From RGIG3009 sp045596745 (lineage in GTDB: Bacteria; Bacillota; Clostridia; Oscillospirales; Acutalibacteraceae): 64,000 bases of DNA. Of this stretch, positions 42,208-50,902 are shown in pieces. The notes beneath the pieces are model-generated. The model did no database searches, was not told the DNA's origin, and worked only from the letters and a program-made list of their open reading frames with translations. Each line of letters opens with the position of its first letter. The first letter of the stretch is position 1. A program made the translations under genes and the position numbers. The stretch covers positions 1 through 64,000 of the forward strand of contig JAZODA010000023.1 in the NCBI GenBank assembly GCA_045596745.1. Reading direction: 5' to 3'.

Positions 42208-43305
42208 TTATCTTTCAATCGCATACTCGCCCGACGGAACGAGGGGCGCGCAGTGTGCAAACTCACGAGCAAAATACGCATCCTCCGGCAGTTCGGGAGC
42301 GATGTCATATACCCACTTGGCCTCGGTGCCTTCCACCTTGACACCACCGTCGGTATCAATCGTCACAATGGCGTACAGCGGGCTGTCCACGAACCACGTG
42401 AACTGACCCTGCCACAGCTCGATATACGGTCTCTCGCGCGTGCCGACAGCGTTTCCCTCGGCATCGTACTCGGTGTACAAATACGTGTGCTCCGGGCCGT
42501 AGTGCGGCTTCGCTTTCGAGCCCATCCACCACGCGTTGATGGTGGCATTAACGTCCATATACAGCACGTTGTTGACCAGCTTCATCGGGCGTGCGGTGTG
42601 CAGATGACCATTCAAGCACATCATCACCGTGCCCTTGCGAATGGCGTTGACACGCTCAAACATCGCGGTAACCGCAGGCTCGGTTTCGGGGTTGGCGTAA
42701 CCGTGCCACGCGGGCGAATGCGCAAAGATGATGCAGGGCAGCTCCTTGTGCGCCGCATCGGTCAGCACCTCTTCCAGCCAGGCAAGCTGAACGTCTCCCA
42801 GTCGGTCACCGAACTTGTTGCCCTTGGGCGGATGATAGGTGATGTTCTTCATCCACTCCCCCGTTTCGGGGTTCTGGGAATACTGCGAATCCACTGCCAC
42901 AAAGCGGAAGCCGCCCTTATCGAAATAGTAGTAACCAATCGAGCCGTCACCGACAGTGCCGTCCTTGGTGCCCCAAATGACATCCTTGTCGCTGTTCAGG
43001 TACGGCGTGACACGCGCCATCGTGTTGTCGCGCGGCAGCTCCTTGCCGCTATGCTCGACGTATTCCAAATCGTGACCGCCGTACACACCGTAGGCAGGCA
43101 GATTGTAGGGGTTGTCGGTATAGTATTTGGTGACTTCGGGCGAGGCGATAAAGTCGTTGCAAAAATCGCCGAGCTGCACAACGAAATCCACCTTTTCCTC
43201 CGCCGAGCGGCGAAGAATCGTATCCAGATGCTCCTGCGTCACGGGATAGCACTGTTTCATATAGTGAAAATCCGCAAATACCGAGAATTTCACCTGCTTG
43301 GCCAT
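42208..43305 (-). CDS. Metallophosphoesterase D of the tandem array, altered GNHE motif
   Basis: A 365-residue paralogue and first gene of the four-gene operon. Metal motifs are ADFHYMK, QLGDFCNDF, FAHSPAW and LNGHLHT, but the central GNHE is GGHDLEY. The metal-bridging and phosphate-contacting Asn is replaced by Gly. The neighbours all keep GNHE, so this copy may be catalytically weak or have a different role. The tail ends PLVPSGEYAIER. GAGGTG precedes the ATG. A hairpin in its leader may control the whole operon. Confidence 0.82.
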   Translation of the reverse strand: MAKQVKFSVFADFHYMKQCYPVTQEHLDTILRRSAEEKVDFVVQLGDFCNDFIASPEVTKYYTDNPYNLPAYGVYGGHDLEYVEHSGKELPRDNTMARVTPYLNSDKDVIWGTKDGTVGDGSIGYYYFDKGGFRFVAVDSQYSQNPETGEWMKNITYHPPKGNKFGDRLGDVQLAWLEEVLTDAAHKELPCIIFAHSPAWHGYANPETEPAVTAMFERVNAIRKGTVMMCLNGHLHTARPMKLVNNVLYMDVNATINAWWMGSKAKPHYGPEHTYLYTEYDAEGNAVGTRERPYIELWQGQFTWFVDSPLYAIVTIDTDGGVKVEGTEAKWVYDIAPELPEDAYFAREFAHCAPLVPSGEYAIER

Positions 43306-43376
43306 TGCACATCACCTCAAAAAACAATAAAAGCCGAGGGAAAACCAGGGCTATTTCGCACTCCGTTTTCTCCTCG
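43306..43376 (-). promoter_or_regulatory. Attenuator-like leader hairpin before metallophosphoesterase D
   Basis: In the leader, CGAGGAGAAAAC (43365-43376, minus strand) can pair with GTTTTCCCTCG (43335-43345): 11 bp with one bulge. The U-rich GCTTTTATTGTTTTTT follows before the GAGGTG ribosome site. It could act as a regulated terminator. Confidence 0.45.
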
Positions 43377-43391
43377 ACTCGTGTTATGGTT

Positions 43392-43420
43392 ACTATACCA
43401 TTTTCGACCCGAAAAGTCAA
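43392..43420 (-). promoter_or_regulatory. Sigma-A promoter of the metallophosphoesterase D-C-B-A operon
   Basis: TTGACT (43415-43420), 17-base spacer, TATAGT (43392-43397) with a TGG extension on the minus strand. Confidence 0.85.
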
Positions 43421-43442
43421 GGTCACAGCGCCATTTTCCCAC

Positions 43443-43471
43443 AAAAAAAGCCACCCTTTCGAGTGGCTTTT
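43443..43471 (-). terminator. Terminator of the metallophosphoesterase F-E unit
   Basis: A 9-bp stem (43446-43454 with 43463-43471) followed by seven T residues on the minus strand. Confidence 0.88.
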
Positions 43472-43474
43472 CGG

Positions 43475-44551
43475 TTATCGTTCAATCTGATATTCGCCCG
43501 AGGTAATACCGGGAATCACACCGGTTCTGCCATCGGTTTTCGGCACGACGTCATACATCCAACCGCTCTCCATACCCTCGATGGAGATATGTCCGTCATC
43601 GCTCACCGTCACGATGCAGGAGACCGGCTCTTTGTAGAACCAGGTCTGGTTGCCCATCGACAAATCGTGGTAGTTTTTCTTATAGACATCCACAGGGTTG
43701 CCCTCAAGATCGTACTCCACAAAATCGAAGGTATGACCGTCCTCGTAGTGCGGCTCAAAGCGGTTGACCCACCAACCGTTCAGCACGGTGTTGATGTCCG
43801 CATACAGGGTGTTGTTCATCACCTGGAAGTGGTCGGTATGATAATGACCGTTGATGGACATCATCACCGTACCCTTGCGCGCCGCGTTGGCACGGGCGTA
43901 GATTTCCTGAACCGCCGCCCAGTCAAAGGCGTGGAACCACAGGTTGGAAAGTCCCGCGTGACCGATTACCATACACGGAATGCCCTTATGCGCGGCATCC
44001 ATCAGCACCTTTTCCAACCATACCAGCTGGTCGGGACCGAGTGCATCGCCATGCACATTGCCGAGCGGTGCGTGATAGGTGATGTTGTGCTCCCACGCAT
44101 CGCGTTCCTTGCTGTAGGAGAAGTTGGTATCGGTACACACCATGCGGATGCCGTTGACATCGAAATGGTAGTAGCCGACGCGACCCTCTTCGTACTTACC
44201 GCTGGGCGTACCCCAAACGACCTCATCGGTGCGGTTGTTGATACGCGCGGTGACAAACGCCATCGGATTTTCGGCATACTCGGGCGTAAACCGTGCGCCC
44301 ACGAAATACTCCAGCTCGTGGTTGCCCAGCACACCGTACACAGGAATGCCGTACTCGTTGTTGAGATACGCCCGAACCAGCTCGGGAGAGCCAACATAAT
44401 CGTTGCAGAAGTCACCGCAATGAATGGCGTAGTCCACTCCATTGTCGTGCGCCTTCTTCATCAGGGCGTTCATATGCTCCACCGTCATCGGGTAGACGCC
44501 CTTCTTATAGTGGAAATCCGCAAACAGCAAAAACTTCAGTGTCTTCGCCAT
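43475..44551 (-). CDS. Metallophosphoesterase E of the tandem array
   Basis: A 358-residue paralogue beginning MAKTLKFLLFADFHYKK. Metal motifs: ADFHYKK, HCGDFCNDY, LGNHELEY, VIGHAGL, INGHYHT. It is closest to A in the region YYHFDVNGIRMVCTDTNFSYS. The ending GITSGEYQIER matches the array. Second gene of a two-gene unit with F (6-base gap), separated from D by a terminator and a promoter. Confidence 0.85.
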   Translation of the reverse strand: MAKTLKFLLFADFHYKKGVYPMTVEHMNALMKKAHDNGVDYAIHCGDFCNDYVGSPELVRAYLNNEYGIPVYGVLGNHELEYFVGARFTPEYAENPMAFVTARINNRTDEVVWGTPSGKYEEGRVGYYHFDVNGIRMVCTDTNFSYSKERDAWEHNITYHAPLGNVHGDALGPDQLVWLEKVLMDAAHKGIPCMVIGHAGLSNLWFHAFDWAAVQEIYARANAARKGTVMMSINGHYHTDHFQVMNNTLYADINTVLNGWWVNRFEPHYEDGHTFDFVEYDLEGNPVDVYKKNYHDLSMGNQTWFYKEPVSCIVTVSDDGHISIEGMESGWMYDVVPKTDGRTGVIPGITSGEYQIER

Positions 44552-44557
44552 ACTTCG

Positions 44558-45652
44558 TCATCCTTCTTTCGCTTCGCGCTTGATTTTGTAAGAACGCGAA
44601 GAAATACGCGGTACCTTGTGAATGTTGTTGACCGGCGGCTCGATGCCGTACAGATAGTGCGTTTCCGAGCCCTTAACCGTCACCATACCTCTTTCGGTCA
44701 CCGTGATAATCGCGCTGAGCGGCTCGTCGAAGAACCAGGTGCGCGGCGCGTTGGGCAGCGTGTTAATCGGCAGCGTTTTGGTACCGAGCAGGTTGCCCTC
44801 GCGGTCGTAATCGAGATACTCGAAGGTGTGCGTATCGTCGTAGTGCGGATACCCCTCAGCCATCCAGTAGCCGTTGTTAACCACGTTGATATCCAGGAAG
44901 ACGATGTTGTCGCGGATGGCGGCACCGTCGCTGTGCTTGTGACCGTTGATGACCGCAATCACCGTACCGGGACGGATTTCGTTGACACGGTTAAAAATCT
45001 CGCACGCCTCGTCCGCGTCGCCTGCGTTGCCGCCCCAATCCTTATAGAACGTGGGATGCGAGAACACAATACAGGGGATTTCCTTCTGCGCGGCGTCGGT
45101 CAGCACCTCTTCCATCCAACGGCGCTGCTCCGCGCCCAGACATTCGGTGGGACGATTCCCCTTGGTACGGGGGTAGAGATTGAAGTTATGCTCCCACTCA
45201 TCGCGCTCGGCGTTGTAGGAATAGCCGCAGTCGGTGCAGACAAAGCGGAAATCGTTGCGCTCGAACCAGTAGTACGCGATTTCGCCGGTGGGATCGGGTT
45301 TGCCGTCGGGCGTACCCCAAACAACCTCATCGGGACGGTTGGTCAGATAGGGCGTGACATACAGCATGGAATGCTCGGTGTTGGGGTCGGCCTTACCATG
45401 GTGCATACACTCCAGCTCGTGGTTGCCGTAGATGCCGTATGCCGGCAGGCCCTGCTTGTTTTCCAGATACATCCGCACCGCTTCGGGCGAGCCGATGTAA
45501 TCGTTAGAAAAATCGCCGAGCTGCATTACAAAATCCACTTCTTCTTCCCCGGCACGGTCCAGAATCTTTTCCAGATGCTTGGTGGTGCAGGTGTAGTAGC
45601 CTTTGATGTAGTGCAGATCGGCGAACAATGCAAACTTAATGAACTTATCCAA
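44558..45652 (-). CDS. Metallophosphoesterase F of the tandem array
   Basis: A 364-residue paralogue. I chose the TTG start at 45650-45652: GGGAG lies 8 bases upstream, and the resulting opening MDKFIKFALFADLHYIK has the same spacing as E (MAKTLKFLLFADFHYKK). The earlier GTG lies in the ribosome site. Metal motifs: ADLHYIK, QLGDFSNDY, YGNHELEC, VFSHPTF, INGHKHS. The GDFC cysteine of the others is Ser here. Confidence 0.82.
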   Translation of the reverse strand: MDKFIKFALFADLHYIKGYYTCTTKHLEKILDRAGEEEVDFVMQLGDFSNDYIGSPEAVRMYLENKQGLPAYGIYGNHELECMHHGKADPNTEHSMLYVTPYLTNRPDEVVWGTPDGKPDPTGEIAYYWFERNDFRFVCTDCGYSYNAERDEWEHNFNLYPRTKGNRPTECLGAEQRRWMEEVLTDAAQKEIPCIVFSHPTFYKDWGGNAGDADEACEIFNRVNEIRPGTVIAVINGHKHSDGAAIRDNIVFLDINVVNNGYWMAEGYPHYDDTHTFEYLDYDREGNLLGTKTLPINTLPNAPRTWFFDEPLSAIITVTERGMVTVKGSETHYLYGIEPPVNNIHKVPRISSRSYKIKREAKEG

Positions 45653-45686
45653 ACCAATCACTCCCGAATATCATTCTGTTTTGCTC

Positions 45687-45715
45687 ATTGTACCACGTAT
45701 TGCGCCTAAAAACAA
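45687..45715 (-). promoter_or_regulatory. Sigma-A promoter of the metallophosphoesterase F-E unit
   Basis: TTGTTT (45710-45715), 17-base spacer, TACAAT (45687-45692) with a TGG extension on the minus strand. Confidence 0.78.
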
Positions 45716-45737
45716 GACAAAAACCGACTCTTGCCGC

Positions 45738-45771
45738 AAAAAAACTGCCGTCCAAACGCTTTGGGCGGCAG
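45738..45771 (-). terminator. Terminator of the acyltransferase gene
   Basis: A 12-bp stem with one mismatch (45745-45756 with 45760-45771) followed by seven T residues (45738-45744) on the minus strand. Confidence 0.88.
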
Positions 45772-45778
45772 CTTCTTC

Positions 45779-47065
45779 TTATTCTTTTTCGGCAGCTTCT
45801 GCCTTTGCTTTTTTCGCGTCGCGGTCAAGCGTTTTCTGATACAGAATCTCGGTCGCGAACGCCAGCTTGGTCACCACGTTCTCACGGGTGGGATAGCAGT
45901 AGAAGGAATCGTTTTCGGTGGAAATATCCACGCAGTCAAACGGCTTGATATAGCAGTAATCGTACTCGATGTGCAGGCTGTTGGTCTGCGCGGGGGTGCG
46001 GTGAATATGGTAGGGACTGCCGTTGTAGAAGCCGTCCAGCATAAAGCCGTTTTCGGGGTCGTGGGTCAAGCGGGCTTCGCCCAGTTTTTCAAACTTCCAG
46101 CAACGCGGCAGCGAATACACGTCCACCGTATCCGCGAACGAATACGTGCCGTTTTCAATCTGCTCTCGCACCTGCTCGCGCTCCCACTCGAACCAATCGG
46201 GAACGTGCGAAAACTCGGTCTCGCCCTCTTTTGCGGACAGTGTGCCGTCTTCATTCAGATACCAACGCTTACCGCACTCGCGGCAGAAAATCTCCGCGCC
46301 CTCGGACGCCATCTTAGACTCGGTTTTGCAATGCGGACACTGGTACAGCACCTTATGCATACCCTCGGCACGGAACGGCTCGGTGATGAGAATACCGTTG
46401 TCTTTCTGATAGCGATACTCGTCATACGCCAGCGCCGTTTTCAGCACCGCATTGATTTCCTCCGCCGACATCGCCTTGACCTGCTCGGCGGTCAGCGTCT
46501 GCGTAATCACCGCGTGCATCGGCACTTTGCGCTTTTTACGGAAGTTCCAGAACGGCGAATGCAGGTAGTTACCGTGGTGCACCACCGTGACCACAGGCAC
46601 CTTGTTCATCTTCACCAGCTTACCCAGCGATTCCGGCATATACGACAATGTACCGCAGGGCGAATAGCGGGCTTCGGGATACATCGACAGCACGTCACCG
46701 CGCTTCAGAACACGGTTGATGGATTTGATAAGGTGCAGGTCCATCGTGAACTTACGGGTGCAGATAGCACCGATAAGCTCCAGCAAAAACGGACGACGAT
46801 AAAAGCCGTCGATGCTGACAACGTTGTTGATGCGATGCGGGTAGGTCGCCATCGCCGCGATTTCGAAATCGATGAAATACATATGGTTGCTCAGCAGGAT
46901 ATACGGCGGCTTGAGCCCCTCCATATTCACCTTTTCGATGGTGTACTTCTTGCCGATAAGCATAATCTTGGACAACAGCCAAATCAGCCAAACAATAAAC
47001 CGCGGTTGACGAATGGGATAGCGAGCGGTCTTGTACCGCTTTTTGTTTTTGTAGTTTACATCCAT
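45779..47065 (-). CDS. 1-acylglycerol-phosphate acyltransferase-like protein with zinc-ribbon domain
   Basis: A 428-residue protein. A membrane-associated PlsC-type domain occupies about residues 20-215, with the catalytic HX4D in SNHMYFID and the glycerophosphate-type motif YPEARYSP. A zinc ribbon (CPHCKTE ... CRECGKRW, about residues 255-285) and a carboxy-terminal domain of unknown role follow. PlsC enzymes acylate lysophosphatidate; the extra carboxy half makes the precise substrate uncertain. The start is ATG 47065 with GAGGGG upstream; an earlier frame start lies at the promoter. Confidence 0.8.
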   Translation of the reverse strand: MDVNYKNKKRYKTARYPIRQPRFIVWLIWLLSKIMLIGKKYTIEKVNMEGLKPPYILLSNHMYFIDFEIAAMATYPHRINNVVSIDGFYRRPFLLELIGAICTRKFTMDLHLIKSINRVLKRGDVLSMYPEARYSPCGTLSYMPESLGKLVKMNKVPVVTVVHHGNYLHSPFWNFRKKRKVPMHAVITQTLTAEQVKAMSAEEINAVLKTALAYDEYRYQKDNGILITEPFRAEGMHKVLYQCPHCKTESKMASEGAEIFCRECGKRWYLNEDGTLSAKEGETEFSHVPDWFEWEREQVREQIENGTYSFADTVDVYSLPRCWKFEKLGEARLTHDPENGFMLDGFYNGSPYHIHRTPAQTNSLHIEYDYCYIKPFDCVDISTENDSFYCYPTRENVVTKLAFATEILYQKTLDRDAKKAKAEAAEKE

Positions 47066-47089
47066 ACATTTACCCCTCTCACTCCCTGT

Positions 47090-47118
47090 ATCATACACGA
47101 TTTTTGTCAAAAAAGCAA
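47090..47118 (-). promoter_or_regulatory. Sigma-A promoter of the acyltransferase gene
   Basis: TTGCTT (47113-47118), 17-base spacer, TATGAT (47090-47095) on the minus strand. Confidence 0.65.
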
Positions 47119-47128
47119 GGATTTCTGT

Positions 47129-47156
47129 TTGACGGCAAGATTTGGTGTGGTATAAT
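47129..47156 (+). promoter_or_regulatory. Sigma-A promoter of the alpha/beta hydrolase gene
   Basis: TTGACG (47129-47134), 16-base spacer, TATAAT (47151-47156) with a TGG extension. Confidence 0.82.
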
Positions 47157-47171
47157 GGAGGTATCCTTTTG

Positions 47172-48119
47172 ATGGAGATGATGATTTTGGGGCTTCTGTG
47201 TGCCGTTTTAGGCGCTTTGGCAGGACTGGCGGTGCTGGTGCTGTTAATCGCCTTTCTGTGCTTTTTGATGGCGTTTTACGCCCCTCGCCGCAAGCCTGTC
47301 AGTGAGGATGAATACCCCATCCCGCCCGGTGAGATTTATCTGCCGTACAAAGAGAAAATGGTTGCGTGGATGAAAGAGACCCGTGCCTATCCGAACCGCG
47401 AGATGAGCATTACGTCGTTCGACGGACTGACGCTGCGCGGCAAGTTCTACGAATGCGCGCCCGATGCGCCCATTGAGCTGATGGTACACGGTTACCGCGG
47501 CACCGCCGAGCGCGATTTGTGCGGCGGTATGCAACGTGCGTTCGCGCTGGGTCACAGTGTGTTGCTGATTGACCAACGTGCCCACGGTCTCAGCGACGGA
47601 CACGTCATCACCTTCGGCATCCGCGAAAGCCGCGACTGCCTTGACTGGATCGCGCTGTTGCAACAGGAATTCCCCACCCGCAGCATCTACCTCACCGGCA
47701 TCTCGATGGGCGCCGCCACGGTGCTTACCACCGCCGGATACGATCTGCCGCCTTGTGTTGTCGGCATTCTCGCCGACTGCGGCTTCACCTCCACGCGCGA
47801 CATCATCCGCAAGGTGATTCGCCAGTTGCACCTGCCCCCTGCTGTGATGTATCCTTTCGTGCGGCTGGGCGCACGGCTGTTCGGCGGCTTTGACCCCGAA
47901 GAACGCTCTCCGCTCGACGCGATGCCTCGCTGCCGCGTGCCGGTCATCTTCTTCCACGGCGACAACGACGACTACGTTCCCTGCGATATGAGCCGCCAAA
48001 ACCACGATGCTTGCGCCGCTGAAAAGTGCCTTGTCATCGTGCCGAACGCGGGACACGGTCTCGCCTACCCCATCGACTGCGAAGCCTATATCGAGGCGCT
48101 ACGCCGGTTTTGGGGATAA
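47172..48119 (+). CDS. Membrane-anchored alpha/beta hydrolase
   Basis: A 315-residue serine hydrolase with one amino-terminal membrane segment (residues 3-35, nearly all Leu, Ala, Val). The oxyanion region is MVHGYRGTAERD. The nucleophile serine is in TGISMGAATV, the acid Asp in HGDNDDYVP, and the His in NAGHGLAYP. The sequence resembles the YqkD/acyl-peptide-hydrolase-like group; the substrate is unknown. The start is ATG 47172 with GGAGG 10 bases upstream; the ORF's first ATG lies upstream of the transcript start. Confidence 0.85.
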   Translation: MEMMILGLLCAVLGALAGLAVLVLLIAFLCFLMAFYAPRRKPVSEDEYPIPPGEIYLPYKEKMVAWMKETRAYPNREMSITSFDGLTLRGKFYECAPDAPIELMVHGYRGTAERDLCGGMQRAFALGHSVLLIDQRAHGLSDGHVITFGIRESRDCLDWIALLQQEFPTRSIYLTGISMGAATVLTTAGYDLPPCVVGILADCGFTSTRDIIRKVIRQLHLPPAVMYPFVRLGARLFGGFDPEERSPLDAMPRCRVPVIFFHGDNDDYVPCDMSRQNHDACAAEKCLVIVPNAGHGLAYPIDCEAYIEALRRFWG

Positions 48120-48130
48120 CACCAAAAGAA

Positions 48131-48160
48131 AAAACCGCCTGTGGAATCCACAGGCGGTTT
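48131..48160. terminator. Bidirectional terminator between hydrolase and secG
   Basis: A 13-14-bp stem (48131-48144 with 48148-48160, AAT loop); the T run is stronger on the minus strand. Confidence 0.88.
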
Positions 48161-48173
48161 CTTTGTTCGTTTC

Positions 48174-48425
48174 TTACTGCGCCATGAACTTGGTCACCAG
48201 CATACCTGCCAGCACCAGCACGAAGAAGAAAATGGCGAGCCACTTGGTCCAGCGAGCCAGGAACGCATCCAGCGTGCGGGTGCGGCCCTTATCCATAAAG
48301 GACTCGGTAGAACCGGAAATAGCGCTCATATTGGACTGACGGCCTTCCTGCAGCAGAACAACCGCAATGATAATCAGCGCCACAACAATGATAATCGAAC
48401 CGATGACATACTCCAAAGCAGACAT
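48174..48425 (-). CDS. secG: Protein translocase subunit SecG
   Basis: An 83-residue protein with two membrane segments (residues 6-27 and 60-80). Between them lie VLLQEGRQSNMSAISGS, matching the SecG loop (L-L-Q-x-G-x-x-x-G-x-x-x-x-x-x-G), and a charged RTRTLDAF. It is part of the SecYEG export channel. The start is ATG 48425 with AAGGAGG upstream. Confidence 0.93.
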   Translation of the reverse strand: MSALEYVIGSIIIVVALIIIAVVLLQEGRQSNMSAISGSTESFMDKGRTRTLDAFLARWTKWLAIFFFVLVLAGMLVTKFMAQ

Positions 48426-48468
48426 TATAAAGATCCTCCTTGACCGTAAACACAAAATTACGCATATT

Positions 48469-48497
48469 ATAATAACACAAGATTTCGGAAAACGCAA
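48469..48497 (-). promoter_or_regulatory. Sigma-A promoter of secG
   Basis: TTGCGT (48492-48497), 17-base spacer, TATTAT (48469-48474) with a TGT extension on the minus strand. A TATAAT 3 bases further on could serve with a 20-base gap, less likely. Confidence 0.68.
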
Positions 48498-48517
48498 GAC
48501 ATTTTTTGAAAAGAGCG

Positions 48518-48570
48518 CAATGTATCTTTTGGCGCAAATCGGGCATTCTAACCGTGGCGCAGATACATTG
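48518..48570. repeat. Unexplained inverted repeat between secG and parC
   Basis: CAATGTATC (48518-48526) and GATACATTG (48562-48570) form a perfect 9-bp stem around a 35-base loop that contains GGCGC and GGCGC again. There is no T run and no open frame. Confidence 0.4.
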
Positions 48571-48598
48571 TCGGCTTGCGTTTGCTGTATTTGTTGCC

Positions 48599-48634
48599 AA
48601 TCACTGCCGAAGAATCCTTTCTTCGGCAGTGATT
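48599..48634. terminator. Hairpin downstream of parC
   Basis: A 16-bp perfect stem (48599-48614 with 48619-48634, 4-base loop). The T run is poor on the minus strand, better on the plus strand; presumed terminator of the parE-parC unit. Confidence 0.65.
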
Positions 48635-48639
48635 TGTTT

Positions 48640-50889
48640 TTACAGCAAGGTCATCTGTTCCCCGACATCCTCTGCCGACAGCAGAGCGCCTGCCGCAGGC
48701 AAGGTACGGGTGCGGTAACGCGCAGGCTTGGCAACCATCGAGTTGTCAAACGGCACGACCGACTCCAGACGGTGCTGACCTTTGAGCGTCATCACCTGCA
48801 CGCCCTGCGTGTTACGGGTGGTCTTGACCGCCACTGCGCCGGTATGCACAACCAAACGGCGACCGGCGGTAGAGGCCAGGAAGAACTCGCCGTCCGCAGG
48901 AATCTGGAACATCGCCACCAGCGGCGACTTGTCCGAAAACGCGCCAATCAGCTTGCGGCGGTTGGTCTTGGTCGCATAGGAGGACAGCTCCACCTTGGCG
49001 GCCTTACCGTTTTCGAAGAAGAACACGAGATAGCCGCTGTAGTCCACCGTACTGGCCATAAACACCGCGCTCTCGCCCGGCTCGAAGCCGAGCTTGCTTC
49101 CCACAAAGTCGCCCATCGCGCTGGCCTTGGTATCCGCAAAATCCGCCGCGCGGGTCTTGTACACCGTACCGGCGTTCGTGAAGAAGAGCAGCTCCTGACG
49201 GTTGTTGGATTCCACCGTCTGCACAATGCGGTCGCCCTCTTTGAGCTTATGCTCACTGCTCATACGCAGCGACTGCGGCGTGATTTTCTTGAAATAGCCC
49301 TCGGCGGTGAAGAACAGCGTGCAGGGATACTCGGGGATATTATCCTCCTCTGCCTCGCGCTCCTCATCCAGGTCGGTGGCGTAAATCAGCGTGGTACGAC
49401 GCGGCTGACCGTATTTCTTGGCAACCGCGCGCAGCTCGTCGATGATGATGGACTTGACACGGCGAGCGCTCTTGAGAATGTCCTCCATATCCGCGATTTC
49501 CGCTTCCAAACGCTCCACTTCGTCTAACCGCTTGAGGATGTACTCACGGTTGAGATGGCGCAGTTTGATTTCGGCGACATATTCGGCCTGAATCTCGTCG
49601 ATGCCGAAGCCAATCATCAGGTTCGGCACGACCTCGGCTTCCTCGTCGGTCTCGCGCACGATGCGCACCGCTTTGTCAATATCCAGCAGAATCTTCTGCA
49701 AACCTTTGAGCAGATGCAGCTTATCCTTCGCCTTGTTGAGGTCGTACACCACGCGACGGCGAACCGCTTCGATACGGAAGCCAATCCACTCTTCCAGCAG
49801 TGCGCGAACGCCCAGCACCTGCGGCACACCTGCAATCAGCACATTGAAGTTACAGCCAAAGGAATCCTCCAGCGGCGTGGCGGCGTACAGCTTGCTCATC
49901 ACCTTATCGGGATCGGTGCCGCGCTTCAAGTCGATGGTAATCTTGAGGCCGCTCAGGTCGGTCTCGTTACGAATATCGTTGATTTCGCGCAGTTTGCCGG
50001 CCTTGACCAAATCGGTGACCTTGGCGACAATCGCTTCCACCGTGGTGGAATACGGAATCTGCGTCACATCGATGCAGTTGTTGGACTTGTCGTAGTTATA
50101 CACCGCACGCACACGGATACTGCCGCGTCCGGTTTCGTAAATCTTTTCCAAATCCTCGCGGCGATAAATCAGCTGACCGCCACTGGGGAAATCGGGCGCT
50201 TGCAGGGTCGAGAGCAAATCGTGCGACGGGTCTTTCATCAGCGCGACCGTGGTCTCGCACACTTCCTGCAGGTTGAACGAGCAGATGTTGCTCGCCATAC
50301 CGACAGCGATACCCAGATTGTTGTTGACGAGAATCGAAGGGAACGTCACCGGCAAGAGCGTCGGCTCCAGCATAGTGGCATCGTAGTTATCCACGAAATC
50401 CACCGTTTCCTTGTCGATGTCGCGGAACAGTTCGGCGGCAATGGGAGCGAGCTTCGCTTCGGTATAACGCGAAGCGGCGCACTCGATGTCCGAGGAATAC
50501 GCCTTACCGAAGTTACCCTTGGAATCCACGTACGGATGCAACAGCGCTTCGTTACCACGGGACAAACGCACCATCGTATCGTAAATGGCGGCATCACCGT
50601 GGGGGTTAAGACGCATCGTCTGACCTGCGATGTTGGCGGATTTGACCAAGCCGCCGTTGAGCAGGCCCATCTTGTACATGGTGTACAGCAGTTTGCGGTG
50701 CGAGGGCTTGAAACCGTCGATTTCGGGAATCGCACGGGACATAATCACGCTCATCGCATACGGCATATAGTTCTCGCGCAGCGTATCGGTGATAGCCTGT
50801 TGCTCCACAATGCCGGCACCGGTGATATGCGCGTTGGACGGCAGCTTGCCCACCTCGGGGGCGACGGTTTTATTCTTTTTTGAAGCCAT
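48640..50889 (-). CDS. parC: Type IIA DNA topoisomerase subunit A (ParC-like)
   Basis: A 749-residue DNA-cleaving subunit. MPYAMSVIMSRAIPEIDGFKPSHRK marks the winged-helix domain entry (given in part), and the active-site tyrosine is in CAASRYTEAKLAPIA. A long coiled-coil tower follows (LKRLDEVERLEAEIADMEDI), then a carboxy-terminal beta-pinwheel of about 230 residues (GRRLVVHTGAVAVKTTRNTQ). The GyrA box is not obvious, favouring topoisomerase IV over gyrase. It starts 13 bases after parE. ATG 50889 was chosen with GGAGGGG upstream. Confidence 0.88.
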   Translation of the reverse strand: MASKKNKTVAPEVGKLPSNAHITGAGIVEQQAITDTLRENYMPYAMSVIMSRAIPEIDGFKPSHRKLLYTMYKMGLLNGGLVKSANIAGQTMRLNPHGDAAIYDTMVRLSRGNEALLHPYVDSKGNFGKAYSSDIECAASRYTEAKLAPIAAELFRDIDKETVDFVDNYDATMLEPTLLPVTFPSILVNNNLGIAVGMASNICSFNLQEVCETTVALMKDPSHDLLSTLQAPDFPSGGQLIYRREDLEKIYETGRGSIRVRAVYNYDKSNNCIDVTQIPYSTTVEAIVAKVTDLVKAGKLREINDIRNETDLSGLKITIDLKRGTDPDKVMSKLYAATPLEDSFGCNFNVLIAGVPQVLGVRALLEEWIGFRIEAVRRRVVYDLNKAKDKLHLLKGLQKILLDIDKAVRIVRETDEEAEVVPNLMIGFGIDEIQAEYVAEIKLRHLNREYILKRLDEVERLEAEIADMEDILKSARRVKSIIIDELRAVAKKYGQPRRTTLIYATDLDEEREAEEDNIPEYPCTLFFTAEGYFKKITPQSLRMSSEHKLKEGDRIVQTVESNNRQELLFFTNAGTVYKTRAADFADTKASAMGDFVGSKLGFEPGESAVFMASTVDYSGYLVFFFENGKAAKVELSSYATKTNRRKLIGAFSDKSPLVAMFQIPADGEFFLASTAGRRLVVHTGAVAVKTTRNTQGVQVMTLKGQHRLESVVPFDNSMVAKPARYRTRTLPAAGALLSAEDVGEQMTLL

Positions 50890-50902
50890 ACTCGTCCCCT
50901 CC

